Source: Oscillospiraceae bacterium (lineage in GTDB: Bacteria; Bacillota; Clostridia; Oscillospirales; Acutalibacteraceae). From it: 5,199 bases of DNA. Position 1 is the stretch's first letter, and every line of letters begins with the position of its first letter. Shown here piece by piece: positions 1-5,199 of the stretch. The notes beneath the pieces were generated by a model. That model was not told where the DNA came from. It was given only the letters and a program-made list of their open reading frames with translations, and ran no database searches. Location of the stretch: contig DOUO01000066.1 of assembly GCA_003520555.1 (NCBI GenBank), forward strand, positions 1 through 5,199, written 5' to 3'. The position numbers and the translations under genes are program-made.

Positions 1-1604
1 GGCAGACCGGGCATGGTCATGATGTCGCCTGTATAAACAACCACAAAGCCCGCGCCGTTTGAAAGCGATACGTTTCTTACCGTAATTTCAAAATCCCTCG
101 GAGCACCGAGCAAGGCCGGATTATCCGAAAGCGAATACTGGGTTTTTGCAATACAAACGGGCAGCTTGTCACCGCCGAGCTTTGTAACCTCGGCAATTGC
201 CTTTTCGGCAGCCGTGGTGTAATTTACCTTAGCGGCTCCGTAAATCTTGGTTGCAATCGCCTCGATTTTCTCCTTAACGGTGAGGTCAAGCGGATATATA
301 GGTTCAAAGCCGGAGGGCTTTTCACAGGCTTCAACAACCTTTTCGGCAAGCTCGATTCCGCCTTCGCCGCCCTTGCCGAACACGTCTGAAAGCGCAAAGT
401 CAGCGCCCTTTTCACGACAGTATTCCTCAATATATTTAAGCTCGGCCTCGGTATCCGTGCCGAAACGGTTAATTGCGACAACAACGGGCACGTTGTACTT
501 TCTCATGTTTTCAATGTGCACGCCGAGGTTTACTATGCCCTTCTTAAGAGCATCAAGGTTTTCGGCGCCAACCTCTGCCTTCGGAACGCCTCCGTTATAT
601 TTAAGCGCGCGGCAGGTGGCAACCAAAACAATCGCGTTTGGCTTTAAGCCGGCATAGCGGCATTTAATGTCAAGGAACTTTTCGGCGCCGAGGTCGGAAC
701 CGAAGCCGGCTTCGGTAATGCAGTAATCGCCGAGCTTAAGAGCAAGCTTTGTGGCTCTTACGCTGTTGCAGCCGTGAGCGATATTGGCAAACGGTCCGCC
801 GTGCATGATTGCGGGTGTGCCTTCAAGCGTTTGAACAAGGTTGGGCTTGATGGCGTCCTTCAGCAGCGCGGTCATCGCGCCGTCGGCCTGCAAATCACGG
901 GCATAAACGGGTTCGCCGCCGTAGTTATAGGCAACCAAAATATTTCCGAGTCTGCGCTTTAAGTCCTCGATGTCGGAAGCAAGGCAGAGAATCGCCATAA
1001 CCTCCGAGGCAACGGTGATTATAAAATGATCCTCGCGCGGAACGCCGTTAACCTTACCGCCGAGACCGACTACAATATTTCTGAGAGCTCTGTCATTCAT
1101 GTCAAGACAGCGCTTAATAAGGATTCTTCTTTGGTCGATACCGAGGTCGTTGCCCTGCTGAATGTGGTTGTCAAGCATGGCGCAGCAAAGGTTATTTGCC
1201 GAAGTGATTGCGTGCATGTCCCCCGTAAAGTGAAGGTTAATGTCCTCCATGGGAAGCACCTGAGCGTATCCGCCGCCCGCGGCTCCGCCCTTGATTCCGA
1301 AAACGGGACCAAGCGAAGGTTCACGCAATGCTATTACCGCTTTTTTTCCGATTTTTGCCATAGCCTGTCCCAAACCGGCGGTTGTGGTGGTTTTGCCCTC
1401 TCCTGCGGGGGTAGGGTTGATGGCGGTAACAAGAATAAGCTTGCCGTCGGCATTTGACTGAAGCCTCGCGCTGAGCTCATCCGAAAGCTTTGCCTTGTAC
1501 TTTCCGTAAAACTCAAGCTCGTCTTCGGTTATGCCGAGCTGAGCGGCAACTTCTTTGATTGGCAGAAGCTCGGCCTGCTGAGCGATTTCGATATCAGTTA
1601 ACAT
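1..1604 (-). CDS. fhs: Formate--tetrahydrofolate ligase (10-formyl-THF synthetase), 3' end cut by window edge
   Basis: ATP-dependent cytoplasmic enzyme that joins formate to tetrahydrofolate to give 10-formyl-THF, feeding purine and formyl-Met synthesis and, in acetogens, the methyl branch of the Wood-Ljungdahl pathway. The frame is open from the ATG at 1604 to the left edge: 534 complete codons, against about 556 residues usual for the family, so only about 20 C-terminal residues are missing. Visible motifs are the nucleotide-binding loop [10 protein letters not shown] (residues 65-74), the family signature [11 protein letters not shown] (103-113), the second signature [12 protein letters not shown] (328-339), and the C-terminal GDIMTMPGL (526-534). 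The ATG start is supported by a GGAGGT site 9 nt upstream and by the family-typical N-terminus (MLTDIEIAQ). No frameshift or internal stop was found. It is divergent from the SEDS gene. Nothing else of the acetogenesis pathway is in view, so the enzyme may serve only general one-carbon metabolism. The assignment is very secure. Confidence 0.97.
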   Translation of the reverse strand, partial: MLTDIEIAQQAELLPIKEVAAQLGITEDELEFYGKYKAKLSDELSARLQSNADGKLILVTAINPTPAGEGKTTTTAGLGQAMAKIGKKAVIALREPSLGPVFGIKGGAAGGGYAQVLPMEDINLHFTGDMHAITSANNLCCAMLDNHIQQGNDLGIDQRRILIKRCLDMNDRALRNIVVGLGGKVNGVPREDHFIITVASEVMAILCLASDIEDLKRRLGNILVAYNYGGEPVYARDLQADGAMTALLKDAIKPNLVQTLEGTPAIMHGGPFANIAHGCNSVRATKLALKLGDYCITEAGFGSDLGAEKFLDIKCRYAGLKPNAIVLVATCRALKYNGGVPKAEVGAENLDALKKGIVNLGVHIENMRKYNVPVVVAINRFGTDTEAELKYIEEYCREKGADFALSDVFGKGGEGGIELAEKVVEACEKPSGFEPIYPLDLTVKEKIEAIATKIYGAAKVNYTTAAEKAIAEVTKLGGDKLPVCIAKTQYSLSDNPALLGAPRDFEITVRNVSLSNGAGFVVVYTGDIMTMPGL

Positions 1605-1613
1605 AAATTGAGC

Positions 1614-1619
1614 ACCTCC
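1614..1619 (-). promoter_or_regulatory. Ribosome binding site of fhs
   Basis: Read on the minus strand, GGAGGT lies 9 nt before the ATG at 1604. It is a near-perfect Shine-Dalgarno match and fixes the fhs start. Confidence 0.85.
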
Positions 1620-1640
1620 GTGCATTATTTTTCAGGTTAT

Positions 1641-1649
1641 ATTATAGCA
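1641..1649 (-). promoter_or_regulatory. Probable extended -10 promoter of fhs
   Basis: On the minus strand TGCTATAAT combines a consensus -10 hexamer (1641-1646) with the upstream TG of an extended -10. No good -35 hexamer is seen at 16-19 nt spacing, which the extended -10 may compensate for. The predicted start of transcription near 1634 would give a leader of about 30 nt, too short for a riboswitch. A second minus-strand TATAAT lies 40 bp further upstream at 1681-1686, without the TG extension and without a clear -35. It could be a weaker tandem promoter. Confidence 0.55.
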
Positions 1650-1675
1650 AATTAAAATAATTGTATTATTCTCTA

Positions 1676-1704
1676 TTGATATTATAGCGAGAATTTAATA
1701 TAAT
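1676..1704 (+). promoter_or_regulatory. Sigma-A-type promoter of the SEDS gene
   Basis: TTGATA (1676-1681) is followed after 17 nt by TATAAT (1699-1704), five of six and six of six matches to the housekeeping consensus at ideal spacing. The predicted transcript would start near 1711, leaving a leader of about 27 nt before the TTG codon at 1738. The promoter interleaves with the minus-strand TATAAT at 1681-1686. Confidence 0.75.
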
Positions 1705-1723
1705 AAATATGAATAAAACTTTT

Positions 1724-1729
1724 GAGAGG
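1724..1729 (+). promoter_or_regulatory. Ribosome binding site supporting a TTG start
   Basis: GAGAGG lies 8 nt before the TTG at 1738-1740. There is no in-frame ATG nearby upstream. The ATG at 1709 is in another frame and has no ribosome site, so TTG is the best-supported initiation codon for the SEDS protein. Confidence 0.65.
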
Positions 1730-1737
1730 CGTTATAT

Positions 1738-2907
1738 TTGGGTAAAAGCTCGATTACTGAATTTATACGTAAAACAGATATTTGGCTTTGGCTGCTGACC
1801 GTATCCGCTGTTATTTACAGCTTTTTGCTGATTTCAAGCATGCAGCGCTCAGGAGAATACAATTACCTCAGACCACAAATTGCCGCGGTGCTGCTCGGCA
1901 CGGGTTCGGCGCTTTTGATTGCCAACGCGGACTACAGGTTTTTGCTGAAAAAATGGTACATTGCCGCCGCAATCGGCTTTGTTCTCGCGCTGCTGGTGTT
2001 TTTCTTCGGCATTACAATAAACGGTACCGACGACACGGCTTGGCTTGAGCTGCCGGGCGGCTTTACGGTTCAGCCGTCCGAATTCATAAAAATCTGCTTT
2101 ATAATTACATTTTCCAAGCATCTTTCATTTTTAAACGAAAAAAAGCTTATTCAAAGCTTTCCCGCGGTTTTGTCGCTGCTGATTCACGCGGCTGTACCGA
2201 TGCTGATGATTCATTTTCAGGGCGACGACGGCACGGTGCTTATTTTCGCGTTTATATTTTTGATTATGTCGTTTATTGCAGGTGTACAGCTGAGATATTT
2301 CATAATACTGGGAATTTTAATGCTGATTGGCATTCCGATTATATGGAATTTCTTTTTAAACGACGAACACCGCAACCGTTTTTTGGCATTGTTTGACCTT
2401 GACGGAAACGCCGTGACCAGCTACGGCTGGCAGCAGTTTCAGGGAAAAATCAGCATGGCAAGCGGAGGCTTGACGGGCACGGGACTTTACAACGGTTCGC
2501 GCGTTGAATACGGAATTGTGCCGGAGCAGGAAAACGACTTTATATTCACCGTCGCCGGCGAGGAGCTTGGGTTTATCGGCTGCTTTATACTTATGGCGAT
2601 ACTGTTCGGAATTATTATACGGCTGATAATTGACGCGAAGAACGCCAACGAAAGCGACGGAAGGTACATTTGCACGGGCGTGTTCGCAACTATTGCTTCG
2701 CAGACTATTATAAACCTCGGCATGGTGCTTGGCTTTCTGCCTGTTATCGGAATCACCCTGCCGCTGTTCAGCGCGGGCGGCACCTCGGCGCTCAGCACAA
2801 TGATTTGCATAGGCCTGGTACAAAGCGTTTGTTACCATAACGACGACGACATGGACACAGCGAAAATCAACCGTAAAAACAGAAGCCGTACAAGAATCAG
2901 ACTATAA
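1738..2907 (+). CDS. SEDS-family peptidoglycan glycosyltransferase, RodA-like (FtsW/RodA/SpoVE family)
   Basis: Integral membrane protein of 389 residues, normal for the family. SEDS proteins polymerise lipid II into glycan strands and work with a class B penicillin-binding protein in elongation (RodA), division (FtsW) or sporulation (SpoVE). About ten hydrophobic segments are visible, beginning near residues 15-34, 46-63 and 74-92. Family landmarks are W102 with QPSE (112-115), a QGDDGT version of the usual QPDLGT motif (161-166), the SGGLTGTGL stretch (242-250), PEQENDFIF (262-270) followed by the GEELG block (274-278), and the C-terminal signature GITLPLFSAGGTSALS (338-353). D267 lines up with the essential aspartate of RodA. 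The C-terminus is a short basic cytoplasmic tail. The FIITFSKHLS and HAAVP stretches resemble clostridial RodA more than FtsW, but no partner penicillin-binding protein or mre gene is in view, so the subtype is inferred. It starts with TTG, has its own promoter, and is followed by a terminator, so it is probably monocistronic. Confidence 0.9.
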   Translation: MGKSSITEFIRKTDIWLWLLTVSAVIYSFLLISSMQRSGEYNYLRPQIAAVLLGTGSALLIANADYRFLLKKWYIAAAIGFVLALLVFFFGITINGTDDTAWLELPGGFTVQPSEFIKICFIITFSKHLSFLNEKKLIQSFPAVLSLLIHAAVPMLMIHFQGDDGTVLIFAFIFLIMSFIAGVQLRYFIILGILMLIGIPIIWNFFLNDEHRNRFLALFDLDGNAVTSYGWQQFQGKISMASGGLTGTGLYNGSRVEYGIVPEQENDFIFTVAGEELGFIGCFILMAILFGIIIRLIIDAKNANESDGRYICTGVFATIASQTIINLGMVLGFLPVIGITLPLFSAGGTSALSTMICIGLVQSVCYHNDDDMDTAKINRKNRSRTRIRL

Positions 2908-2910
2908 AAC

Positions 2911-2940
2911 AAAAACAGGAGCTCAAACGCTCCTGTTTTT
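2911..2940. terminator. Bidirectional Rho-independent terminator
   Basis: A perfect 12-bp inverted repeat (AAAAACAGGAGC, with its complement at 2929-2940) encloses a 6-nt loop at 2923-2928. On the plus strand the stem ends in a T-run continuing to 2945, ending the SEDS transcript just after its stop at 2907. On the minus strand the opposite arm runs into TTTTTGTTTT, which can end the cdaA-cdaR transcript. The stem touches the last base of the cdaR stop codon (2940). Confidence 0.9.
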
Positions 2941-4202
2941 TATTTCTTGTCAATTATTACGCTTGCAAGGTACGAACCGAACGCCCAGCAGGTTTTGTTG
3001 TCGCCTAAATCAAAGGTCACCGGAAGCTCCTGAGAGCCGGTGTTTCCGTTTGATTCCGAAGCGTTGATTACCGCAGTTATCTTATCCGCGCTGAGCGATT
3101 TCAAATCATCGCTGCTTCCTATAAAGGTAACGTTAAGGTTATTGGTGCTGACGCTGCTTTTAAAGTCGTCGGAAAGATTATTAACCTTAAATTTATCCAC
3201 ATTAATTGTCTTGCGCGAAAGCTTCCTGAAATCAATTGTGACGTCGATTACCGAATTATTGTCAATTACCTTGCAGCCGTTCGGTATGCTTAGCTTAAGG
3301 GAATCGATGTCATACTTTTTATTTTCAAGAGTAGCGAAGTCAATTTCATCAAGCGAAACAGAGAACACGGTGTCTAAATCTTTTTGAGAACCGGCAACGC
3401 TGACCTCTTTGGGAGCTATTTTCATGTTTTCATCAGTCAGGACAAAGCTCTGCGGCTTGTTCTTGAACGTTGCCTTGACGGGAACGGTCTTTTTCGGATC
3501 TATCTTGATTGTGCACTTGACCGTTTCGGACGACAGCGTAAGATAGCTTTTTGACAGCTCGGTATCGTGCTCGTCATACAACACTATCCTTGCGTGAACT
3601 TCCTTGTTTGACTCAAGATTTTCCATATCCTCGGCTACGGCGCAAACCTTGCTGATAGCTCGGATGTTTTCGCTGGGGCCGGAAACGGAAACGGTATCGT
3701 TGTCAAAGGTAACAGAAGCGTAGTAATCGTCCTTGGCGCTGTACTTAAACTTCGGGGTTATTTTAAAATCCTTGTTGGACGCGGTGTCAATTTTTACCGT
3801 AACCTTTGAAGGCGTGCAGTTTGTTATTTGAAAAGTACTGTTTATAGAGGAATTTTTATCCGCCGAAACCGCAAGATTAAAGGTGTCGGCGCGGTCAACG
3901 TTACTTGCGTTAGCTGTTACAACCAAGTCGTCCTTTGTGATGGAACCGAGAAGCTTACGGTTGCCGGTGACGGTTACGGAAGCGTAGCCCGATTGCTGGT
4001 CGGCAAAATACGAGTGGAGTCCCATATTTACCGCTTCTTCGGGAAGCGAAACCTGAATGGGCACGTCGTTGATTGTAACTACGGTGTCGTTGCTTGAGCC
4101 CATGCTCATATACACCCAAATCGAGATGGAGATGATTACGGACAGCACGAGCATGATTTGATTGTTAAACAGTATTTTTTGAGAGAGGGATTTCTTTTTC
4201 AT
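2940..4202 (-). CDS. cdaR: CdaR-like YbbR-domain protein, regulator of diadenylate cyclase
   Basis: Membrane-anchored regulator of CdaA, 420 residues. It has a positively charged N-terminus (MKKKSLSQK), one membrane segment at about residues 15-34, and a large extracytoplasmic part made of about four YbbR-like repeats (roughly 40-138, 145-235, 238-324 and 330-418). Each repeat carries a V-x-V-x-G-like strand: VTVTGNRK (76-83), VSVSGPSE (171-178), VSVAGSQK (267-274) and NVTFIGSS (357-364). In Bacillus and Listeria, CdaR binds CdaA and modulates c-di-AMP synthesis. The ATG overlaps the cdaA stop in ATGA, so the two are translationally coupled, and a GGGAGG site lies 8 nt upstream within cdaA. 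Five cysteines (129, 187, 230, 310, 405) lie in the outer part. The sequence is Lys/Asp/Ser/Asn-rich and otherwise variable, as usual for the family, so the call leans on the repeats and on the partner gene. Confidence 0.9.
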   Translation of the reverse strand: MKKKSLSQKILFNNQIMLVLSVIISISIWVYMSMGSSNDTVVTINDVPIQVSLPEEAVNMGLHSYFADQQSGYASVTVTGNRKLLGSITKDDLVVTANASNVDRADTFNLAVSADKNSSINSTFQITNCTPSKVTVKIDTASNKDFKITPKFKYSAKDDYYASVTFDNDTVSVSGPSENIRAISKVCAVAEDMENLESNKEVHARIVLYDEHDTELSKSYLTLSSETVKCTIKIDPKKTVPVKATFKNKPQSFVLTDENMKIAPKEVSVAGSQKDLDTVFSVSLDEIDFATLENKKYDIDSLKLSIPNGCKVIDNNSVIDVTIDFRKLSRKTINVDKFKVNNLSDDFKSSVSTNNLNVTFIGSSDDLKSLSADKITAVINASESNGNTGSQELPVTFDLGDNKTCWAFGSYLASVIIDKK

Positions 4203-5065
4203 TGCTTGTTCCTCCCTCTTTTGAAGAGCTTTGATTTTTCGGCGTTGTCAAATTGTCCGAGCAAGTACATATTAAGCTTTTTTATAAGCGCTTCACGGGT
4301 TAAATCACGCTCAAGGTTTCCGCCTACCGCAAGCGAAACAACGCCTGTTTCCTCGCTGACTACCAAAACAACAGCGTCGCTTTGCTCGCTCATGCCCAAT
4401 GCCGCTCTGTGGCGGGTGCCGAGGTTGATGTCTACGTTGGGGTTGTCTGTCAGCGGAAGTATGCAGCCCGCAGAATAAAGCTTGCCGTTGCGGATTATGC
4501 TTGCTCCGTCATGAAGCGGCGCTTTGTTAAAAAATACATTGCCGAACAGCGCGACAGAGGTTTCGGCGTTTAACACCGTGCCTGTTGCCGCTATGTCGGA
4601 AAGCATGGTTTCGCGCTCAAAAACAATGAGCGCGCCCGTGCGCGAGCGGGAAAACAGCACCGAAGTGTCCGCCGCGTCAACAATTGCCTTTTTGACGGAG
4701 TTTTCAAGTTCTTCGCCGGGCTTCGCTTTTGTAAATGCAGAAAAATACCGCCGCCACGTGTTGTTTCTGCCCATTTGCTCCAGCGCTTTGCGGATTTCGG
4801 GCTGAAAGATGATGGCGATAATTACAACCGACGCTTCAAAGAAAATCCTGAGCAGCGACGACAGCATTACCAAATTGGCGATTGAAGCAATAAAATAAAC
4901 AAGGAGCATTAACAGTATGCCCTTAAGGAGCTGAATAGCGCGGGTTTCACGGAAAAGCCGCAAAACTCCGAAAATTAACAGCGCAATTGCCAATATATCA
5001 ATAACGTCGCGAACCTGTATGGTTTTCAGAATGGAAATAATATTTTCAAAAAATTCCACGCTCAT
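4199..5065 (-). CDS. cdaA: Diadenylate cyclase CdaA (DisA_N domain, membrane-bound)
   Basis: Condenses two ATP into cyclic di-AMP, the second messenger that controls potassium and osmolyte transport and cell-wall stability. The protein has 288 residues, close to the roughly 270-280 usual for CdaA/DacA. Three membrane segments are visible at about residues 22-38, 43-62 and 64-88, followed by a linker and the cytoplasmic cyclase domain (about 95-270). Catalytic landmarks are intact: DGA (186-188) in PLHDGASIIR, and RHR (218-220) in GTRHRAALG, followed by the VVSEETG block (235-241). The tail is basic (KSKLFKRGRNKQ). The gene is first in a two-gene unit with cdaR, with which it overlaps by 4 bases, and it has a likely promoter at 5100-5129. 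The annotated ATG has AGGAG only 1 nt away, whereas GTG at codon 3 (5059) lies 7 nt from the same site, so the true start may be two codons later. Confidence 0.96.
   Translation of the reverse strand: MSVEFFENIISILKTIQVRDVIDILAIALLIFGVLRLFRETRAIQLLKGILLMLLVYFIASIANLVMLSSLLRIFFEASVVIIAIIFQPEIRKALEQMGRNNTWRRYFSAFTKAKPGEELENSVKKAIVDAADTSVLFSRSRTGALIVFERETMLSDIAATGTVLNAETSVALFGNVFFNKAPLHDGASIIRNGKLYSAGCILPLTDNPNVDINLGTRHRAALGMSEQSDAVVLVVSEETGVVSLAVGGNLERDLTREALIKKLNMYLLGQFDNAEKSKLFKRGRNKQ
4211..4216 (-). promoter_or_regulatory. Ribosome binding site of cdaR
   Basis: GGGAGG read on the minus strand, 8 nt before the cdaR ATG at 4202 and inside the last codons of cdaA. It supports this start in addition to the ATGA overlap. 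Confidence 0.8.
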
Positions 5066-5066
5066 A

Positions 5067-5077
5067 CTCCTTTCCTT
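5067..5077 (-). promoter_or_regulatory. Ribosome binding region of cdaA, start-deciding
   Basis: The minus strand reads AAGGAAAGGAG and then T before the ATG at 5065. The AGGAG core (5067-5071) is 1 nt from the ATG, too near for efficient initiation, but 7 nt from GTG at 5059. The weaker AAGGAA (5072-5077) is 6 nt from the ATG. Either start is possible, and they differ by two residues. Confidence 0.6.
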
Positions 5078-5099
5078 GTTTTTGCTATTCTCCGTTTTT

Positions 5100-5129
5100 A
5101 TTTTACCACAAATCAGTAGTTGATTGCAA
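5100..5129 (-). promoter_or_regulatory. Probable promoter of cdaA-cdaR
   Basis: On the minus strand TTGCAA (5124-5129) is followed after 18 nt by TAAAAT (5100-5105), preceded by TGG as in an extended -10. Transcription would start near 5093, giving a leader of under 30 nt. The site lies in the 70-nt gap between the upstream gene's stop and cdaA. No terminator hairpin is seen there, so read-through from the upstream gene is also possible. Confidence 0.6.
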
Positions 5130-5135
5130 GGTTTT

Positions 5136-5199
5136 TTATGCTTTTTTAGAAATTTTATTTACGGCGTTTACAAACGCGCGGATTTGCGCCTCGTCGGAA
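5136..5199 (-). CDS. C-terminal end of an unidentified gene (partial)
   Basis: Twenty codons are visible in an open minus-strand frame from the right edge to a TAA at 5138-5136. The tail SDEAQIRAFVNAVNKISKKA looks like a natural amphipathic, lysine-ending C-terminus. The higher GC here compared with the AT-rich stretch after the stop supports coding. It runs in the same direction as cdaA, 70 nt upstream. The fragment is too short to name a family. Confidence 0.55.
   Translation of the reverse strand, partial: SDEAQIRAFVNAVNKISKKA

Noticed and set aside
247..657. Plus-strand open frames across 247-657, 774-962 and 1026-1457, and minus-strand frames in other phases there
   Set aside because: They lie over fhs, whose frame gives an unbroken, clearly homologous protein. 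The alternatives have no ribosome sites and low-complexity or unnatural composition.
1605..1640. Possible folate riboswitch before fhs
   Set aside because: The predicted leader is about 30 nt with no stem structure, too short for a known folate-sensing RNA.
1709..1798. Short ORF from the ATG at 1709 (29 codons) upstream of and overlapping the SEDS start
   Set aside because: Its start falls at the predicted transcript end, it has no ribosome site, and it overlaps the SEDS gene in another frame. It is most likely chance.
1782..2838. Overlapping frames on both strands inside the SEDS gene
   Set aside because: They are shadows of a well-conserved membrane protein gene. None has its own promoter or ribosome site or a recognisable domain.
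3040..4805. Plus-strand frames opposite cdaR and cdaA (3040-3387, 3828-4097, 4158-4478, 4382-4573, 4524-4805)
   Set aside because: They are antisense to two confidently identified genes, and their composition is explained by the complementary codons.
5066..5135. Possible c-di-AMP (ydaO-type) riboswitch or other leader RNA before cdaA
   Set aside because: The gap is only 70 nt and the predicted leader is under 30 nt, too short for the riboswitch. No conserved hairpins were seen.
1..5199. CRISPR array, tRNA, rRNA, insertion sequence, prophage or novel defence system
   Set aside because: No regular spaced repeats, cloverleaf, terminal inverted repeats, transposase or unknown gene cluster was seen. 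The space is filled by conserved housekeeping genes with short gaps.

Overview
The window looks like ordinary core-genome DNA from a Bacillota (Firmicutes) bacterium, most likely an anaerobic clostridial lineage of the Oscillospiraceae/Ruminococcaceae kind. This is inferred from the cdaA-cdaR gene pair, strong Shine-Dalgarno sites, sigma-A-like promoters, AT-rich intergenic DNA beside coding DNA of moderate GC, and the style of the RodA-like protein. No tRNA, rRNA, CRISPR array, insertion sequence, prophage or other accessory system was seen.

Layout, left to right. Positions 1-1604 (minus strand) hold most of fhs, formate--tetrahydrofolate ligase, whose last ~20 codons lie outside the window. 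Positions 1605-1737 are an AT-rich divergent promoter region. Positions 1738-2907 (plus strand) encode a SEDS-family (RodA/FtsW/SpoVE) membrane glycosyltransferase with a TTG start. A perfect 12-bp hairpin at 2911-2940 separates it from the convergent minus-strand genes and probably terminates transcription from both sides. Positions 5065-2940 (minus strand) carry cdaA, a membrane diadenylate cyclase, and cdaR, its YbbR-domain regulator, joined by a 4-base ATGA overlap. At the right edge (5136-5199, minus strand) are the last 20 codons of an unidentified gene, and a promoter for cdaA sits in the gap between the two.

Functionally, fhs supplies one-carbon units to the folate pool. The SEDS protein polymerises glycan strands of peptidoglycan. 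CdaA/CdaR make and tune c-di-AMP, which controls potassium and osmolyte balance and so turgor and wall integrity. The SEDS and cda genes share an envelope theme but are convergent, not one operon. The points most worth a second look are the lack of glmM after cdaR, deviations in conserved SEDS motifs, the cdaA start choice, and the compact divergent promoter region.
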